Positions 59,000 to 64,000 of a stretch of 64,000 nt of DNA are shown here, in pieces (positions within the stretch are counted from its first letter, which is position 1; each line of letters opens with the position of its first letter). This stretch comes from Halisarca cf. caerulea (taxonomy: Eukaryota > Porifera > Demospongiae > Chondrillida > Halisarcidae). The position numbers were made by a program, and so were the translations under genes. The stretch is from assembly GCA_963170055.1 (NCBI GenBank), contig CAUJGJ010000135.1:205001-269000 (forward strand). Reading direction: 5' to 3'. Below the pieces are notes generated by a model. That model was not told where the DNA came from. It ran no database searches and was given only the letters and a program-made list of their open reading frames with translations.

Positions 59000-61900
59000 T
59001 GTGCGTGGTGTTAGTGCCAAATATTTTTATTAGCACCAGCATATCCAGCACTGCACAAAAACGCCCACAGCACTACAGTAACTTCATGTGTGTCCACTGG
59101 GAATGTGCATGGTGTTAGTGCCAAATATTAGTGTTAGCACTAGCATATCCAACACTACACAAATACGCTCACAGTACTTCAGAAACTTCATGTGTGTCCA
59201 CTGGGAATGTGGGTGGATCTAGAGCTAAATATTGGTATTAGCACCAGCATATCCAACACTACACACATACACCCACAGTACTTATGAAATTTCATGTGTG
59301 TCAGCTAGGAATGTGTGTGTTGCTAGTACCAAATATTGGTCTTAGCACCAGCATATCCAACACTACACAAATATTCTCACAGCACTTCAGAAACTTCATG
59401 TGTGTCCACTGGGAATGTGCGTGGTGCTAATGCTAAATATTGGTATTAGCACCAGCATATCCAACACTACACAAATACACTTACAGTACTTATAAAAATT
59501 CATGTGTGTCTACTAGGAATGTGCGTGCTGCTAGTGCTAAATATTGGTATTAGCACCAGCATATCCAACACTGCACAAATACGTCCACAGTACTTATGAA
59601 ATTTCGTGTGTGTCTACTAGGAATGTGTGTGGTGTTAGTGCCAAATATTTGTATTAGCACTAGCATATCCAGCACTACACAAAAACGCCCACAGCACTAC
59701 AGTAACTTCATGTGTGTCCACTGGGAATGTGCATGGTGTTAGTGCCAAGTATTAGTCTTAGCACAAGCATATCCAACACTACGCAAATACGCCCACAGTT
59801 CTTATGAAATTTCATGTGTGTCTACTAGGAATGTGCGTGGTGCTAGTGCCAAATATTGGTATTAGCACGAGCTAATGCAACTCTACACGAATACGCTCAC
59901 AGATCTTTAGAAACTTCATGTGTGTCAATTGGGAATGTGCGTGGTGCTAGTGCCAAATATTGGTATTAGCACCAGCATATCCAGCACTACACAAAAACGC
60001 CCACAACACTTCAGTAACTTTATGTGTGTCCACTGGGAATTTGGGTGGTGCTAGTGCCAAATATTGGTATTAGCACAAGCATATGCAACACTACACAAAT
60101 ACGCCCACAGTACTTATGAAATTTCATGTGTGTCTACTAGAAATATGCGTGGTGCTAGTGCCAAATATTGATAATAGCACGAGCTAATGCAACTCTACAC
60201 AAATACGCTCACAGATCTTTAGAAACTTCATGTGTGTCAATTGGGAATGTGCGTGGTGCTAGTGCTAAATATTGGTATTAGCACCAGCATATCCAACACT
60301 ACACAAATACGCCCACAGCACTTCAGTAACTTCATGTGTGTCCACTGGGAATGTGCATGGTGCTAGTGCCAAATATTAGTCTTAGCACAAGCATATCCAA
60401 CACTACGCAAATACGCTCACAGTACTTCAGAAACTTCATGTGTGTCCACTAGGAATGTGCGTGGTGCTAGTGCCAAATATTGGTATTAGCACCAGCATAT
60501 CCAACACTGCACAAAAACGCCCACTGCAATTCAGAAACTTCATGTGTGTCAATTGTGAATGTGCGTGGTGTTAGTGCCAAATATTGGTATTAGCACCAGC
60601 ATATCCAACAGTACACAAATGCATTCACAGCAATTCAAAAACTTCATGTGTGTCCACTGGGAATGTGGGTGGTGCTAATGCCAAATATTGGTATTAGCAC
60701 AAGCATATCCAACACTATACAAATACACCCACAGTACTTATGAAATTTCATGTGTGTCAACTAAGATTGTGCGTGGTGCTAGTGCCAAATATTGGTATTA
60801 GCACCAGCATATCCAACACTACATTAACACGCCCACAGCACTTCAGTAACTTCATGTATGTCCACTGGGAATGTGGGTGGTGCTAATGCCAAATATTGGT
60901 ATTTGCACAAGCATATCCAACACTGCACAAATACACCCACAGTACTTATGAAATTTCATGTGTGTCAACTAGGAATGTGTGTGGTGCTAGTGCCAAATAT
61001 TGGTATTAGCACCAGCATATCCAACACTACACAAATACGCCCACAGCACTTCAGTAACTTCATGTGTGTCCACTGCGAATGTGCGTTGTGCTAGTGCCAA
61101 ACATTAGTCTTAGCACCACCATATCCAACACTACACAAATACACGCACAGTACTTATGAAATTTCATGTGTGTCAACTAGGAATGTGTGTGTTGCTAGTA
61201 CAAAATATTTGTGTAGTGTTGGATATGCTGGTGCTAAGACCAATATTTCTCACAGCACTTCAGAAACTTCATGTGTGTCCACTGGGAATGTGCGTGGTGC
61301 TAGTGCTAAATATTGGTATTAGCACCAGCATATCCAACACTACACAAATGCACTTACAGTACTTATGAAATTTCATGTGTGTCAACTACGAATGTGTGTG
61401 GTGCTAGTGCCAAATATTGGTATTAGCACCAGCATATCCAAAACTAAACAAATGCACTCACAGCAATTCAAAAACTTCATGTGTGTCCACTGGGAATGTG
61501 GGTGGTTCTAATGCCAAATATTGGTATTAGCACAAGCATATCCAACACTGCACAAATACACCCAAAGTACTTATGAAATTTCATGTGTGTCTACTAGGAA
61601 TGTGTGTGTTGCTAGTACCAAATATTGGCATTAGCACCAGTATATCCAACACTACACAAATACGCCCACAGCACTTCAGTAACTTCATGTGTGTCCACTG
61701 GGAATGTGCGTTGTGCTAGTGGCAAATATTAGTCTTAGCACCAGCATATCCAACACTACACAAATACACCCACAGTACTTATGAAATTTCATGTGTGTCA
61801 ACTAGGAATGTGCGTGGTGCTAGTACCAAATATTGGTATTAGCACCAGCATATCCAACACTACACAAATACGCCCACAGCACTTCAGTAACTTCATGTGT

Positions 61901-64000
61901 GTCCACTGGGAATGTGCGTTGTGCTAGTTCCAAATATTAGTCTTAGCACCAGTATATCCAACACTACAAAAAAACACCCACAGTACTTATGAAATTTCGT
62001 GTGTGTCTACTAGGAATGTGCGTGGTGTTAGTGCGAAATATTTTTATTAGCACCAGCATATCCAGCACTGCACAAAAACGCCCACAGCACTACAGTAACT
62101 TCATGTGTGTCCACTGGGAATGTGCATGGTGTTAGTGCCAAATATTAGTGTTAGCACTAGCATATCCAACACTACACAAATACGCTCACAGTACTTCAGA
62201 AACTTCATGTGTGTCCACTGGGAATGTGGGTGGTTCTAGTGCTAAATATTGGTATTAGCACCAGCATATCCAACACTACACACATACACCCACAGTACTT
62301 ATGAAATTTCATGTGTGTCAGCTAGGAATGTGTGTGTTGCTAGTACCAAATATTGGTCTTAGCACCAGCATATCCAACACTACACAAATATTCTCACAGC
62401 ACTTCAGAAACTTCATGTGTGTCCACTGGGAATGTGCGTGGTGCTAATGCTAAATATTGGTATTAGCACCAGCATATCCAACACTACACAAATACACTTA
62501 CAGTACTTTGAAAATTCATGTGTGTCTACTAGGAATGTGCGTGCTGCTAGTGCTAAATATTGGTATTAGCACCAGCATATCCAACACTGCACAAATACGC
62601 CCACAGTACTTATGAAATTTCGTGTGTGTCTACTAGGAATGTGTGTGGTGTTAGTGCAAAATATTTGTATTAGCACTAGCATATCCAGCACTACACAAAA
62701 ACGCCCACAGCACTACAGTAACTTCATGTGTGTCCACTGGGAATGTGCATGGTGTTAGTGCCAAGTATTAGTCTTAGCACAAGCATATCCAACACTACGC
62801 AAATACGCCCACAGTTCTTATGAAATTTCATGTGTGTCTACTAGGAATGTGCGTGGTGCTAGTGCCAAATATTGGTATTAGCACAAGCTAATGCAACTCT
62901 ACACGAATACGCTCACAGATCTTTAGAAACTTCATGTGTGTCAATTGGGAATGTGCGTGGTGCTAGTGCCAAATATTGGTATTAGCACCAGCATATCCAG
63001 CACTACACAAAAACGCCCACAACACTTCAGTAACTTTATGTGTGTCCACTGGGAATTTGGGTGGTGCTAGTGCCAAATATTGGTATTAGCACAAGCATAT
63101 GCAACACTACACAAATACGCCCACAGTACTTATGAAATTTCATGTGTGTCTACTAGAAATATGCGTGGTGCTAGTGCCAAATATTGATAATAGCACGAGC
63201 TAATGCAACTCTACACAAATACGCTCACAGATCTTTAGAAACTTCATGTGTGTCAATTGGGAATGTGCGTGGTGCTAGTGCTAAATATTGGTATTAGCAC
63301 CAGCATATCCAACACTACACAAATACGCCCACAGCACTTCAGTAACTTCATGTGTGTCCACTGGGAATGTGCATGGTGCTAGTGCCAAATATTAGTCTTA
63401 GCACAAGCATATCCAACACTACGCAAATACGCTCACAGTACTTCAGAAACTTCATGTGTGTCCACTAGGAATGTGCGTGGTGCTAGTGCCAAATATTGGT
63501 ATTAGCACCAGCATATCCAACACTGCACAAAAACGCCCACTGCAATTCAGAAACTTCATGTGTGTCAATTGTGAATGTGCGTGGTGTTAGTGCCAAATAT
63601 TGGTATTAGCACCAGCATATCCAACAGTACACAAATGCATTCACAGCAATTCAAAAACTTCATGTGTGTCCACTGGGAATGTGGGTGGTGCTAATGCCAA
63701 ATATTGGTATTAGCACAAGCATATCCAACACTATACAAATACACCCACAGTACTTATGAAATTTCATGTGTGTCAACTAAGATTGTGCGTGGTGCTAGTG
63801 CCAAATATTGGTATTAGCACCAGCATATCCAACACTACACAAACACGCCCACAGCACTTCAGTAACTTCATGTATGTCCACTGGGAATGTGGGTGGTGCT
63901 AATGCCAAATATTGGTATTTGCACAAGCATATCCAACACTGCACAAATACACCCACAGTACTTATGAAATTTCATGTGTGTCAACTAGGAATGTGTGTGG
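59000..64000 (+). repeat. Higher-order repeat of about 3,015 bp (29 monomers)
   Basis: GCAACTCTACACGAATACGC at 59876 recurs at 62891 (offset 3,015). GATAATAGCACGAGC at about 60170 recurs at about 63185. The GGGTGG-TCTAG variant at 59213 recurs at 62227. The second copy is cut by the window end. Confidence 0.85.
61203..61248 (-). repeat. Micro-inversion within the satellite
   Basis: About 46 bp read in the left-block orientation (TTTGTGTAGTGTTGGATATG, then GTGCTAAGACC) while both sides are in the main orientation. The segment is bounded by AAATATT-type sequence, which is itself near-palindromic. Confidence 0.9.

Larger units (their letters stand above)
26320..64000. repeat. Giant satellite DNA array, 104-bp monomer, about 360 copies
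   Basis: In the main orientation the monomer begins TCCACTGGGAATGTGCGTGG, continues through CCAAATATTGG, GCATATCCAACACTACAC and ATACGCCCACAG, and ends near CTTCATGTGTG. Typical length is 104 bp, with 102-103-bp deleted variants. The array fills the rest of the window and runs off its end. Because 104 is not a multiple of three, frames shift every monomer. All open frames of about 60-110 codons (VVLVPNIGISTSIS type) are by-products. Variant classes are visible at the GTCCACTGGG / GTCTACTAGG / GTCAACTAGG / GTCAATTGGG site. It is likely heterochromatic, pericentromeric or centromeric satellite, though location cannot be shown from sequence. Confidence 0.97.
32368..64000 (+). repeat. Satellite array, second block (main orientation)
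   Basis: About 304 monomers. The first 2-3 kb still resemble the diverged left block (TCTTAGAACCACCATATCC variants). From about 35 kb copies become more uniform and show higher-order periods. Confidence 0.95.

Noticed and set aside
26415..61368. Dozens of 60-110-codon frames such as VVLVPNIGISTSIS
   Set aside because: They are repeat by-products. The 104-bp unit shifts frame each copy, the frames appear in any orientation, and there are no consistent starts or stops.
26320..64000. CRISPR array
   Set aside because: The repeat is contiguous with no unique spacers, and the genome is eukaryotic.

Overview
The window looks like nuclear DNA from an invertebrate animal. It has spliced genes with GT-AG introns, long introns full of microsatellites and minisatellites, TA-flanked MITE-like elements, a decayed DDE transposase and a very large satellite array. 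A sponge or another early-branching metazoan is my guess, from the gene and transposase style. The sequence alone does not prove it.

Region 1 (about 150-18463, + strand) is one gene of the REPS/POB1 family (RalBP1-associated Eps15-homology protein). I could chain twelve exons with consistent splice phases into a 1,089-residue product: a Ser/Thr/Pro-rich region with DPF and DPW motifs, one EH domain with an EF-hand loop, a proline-rich and Lys-rich middle, and a C-terminal coiled coil. Its introns hold TACGTA-type repeats, long (GT)n/(CA)n tracts, about ten different minisatellites (one with a TTAGGG motif in every 38-bp unit) and two MITE-like elements with terminal inverted repeats.

Region 2 (about 19410-22080, - strand) is a two-exon gene for a 467-residue protein I do not recognise. 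Exon 1 is disordered with 15-residue YGP-HP repeats. Exon 2 is a compact domain that vaguely resembles a restriction-endonuclease-like fold.

Region 3 (about 22381-26325) is a junkyard. It holds a decayed direct duplicate of REPS exon 10 with its flanking introns, poly-C tracts, a 0.78-kb (GT)n block and a minus-strand DDE transposase pseudogene cut off by the satellite.

Region 4 (about 26320-64000, 59% of the window, running off the end) is one satellite array with a 104-bp monomer, about 360 copies. It is in one orientation to about 32367 and in the opposite orientation after that. Each monomer carries a 33-bp near-palindrome. Higher-order periods of about 1,869, 1,142, 1,345 and 3,015 bp are visible, and there is a 46-bp micro-inversion near 61.2 kb. 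I see no genes in it. The short open frames are by-products of the repeat.

The two genes lie tail to tail (REPS stop at 18087 on +, orphan gene stop at 19633 on -). Nothing suggests a functional link between them.
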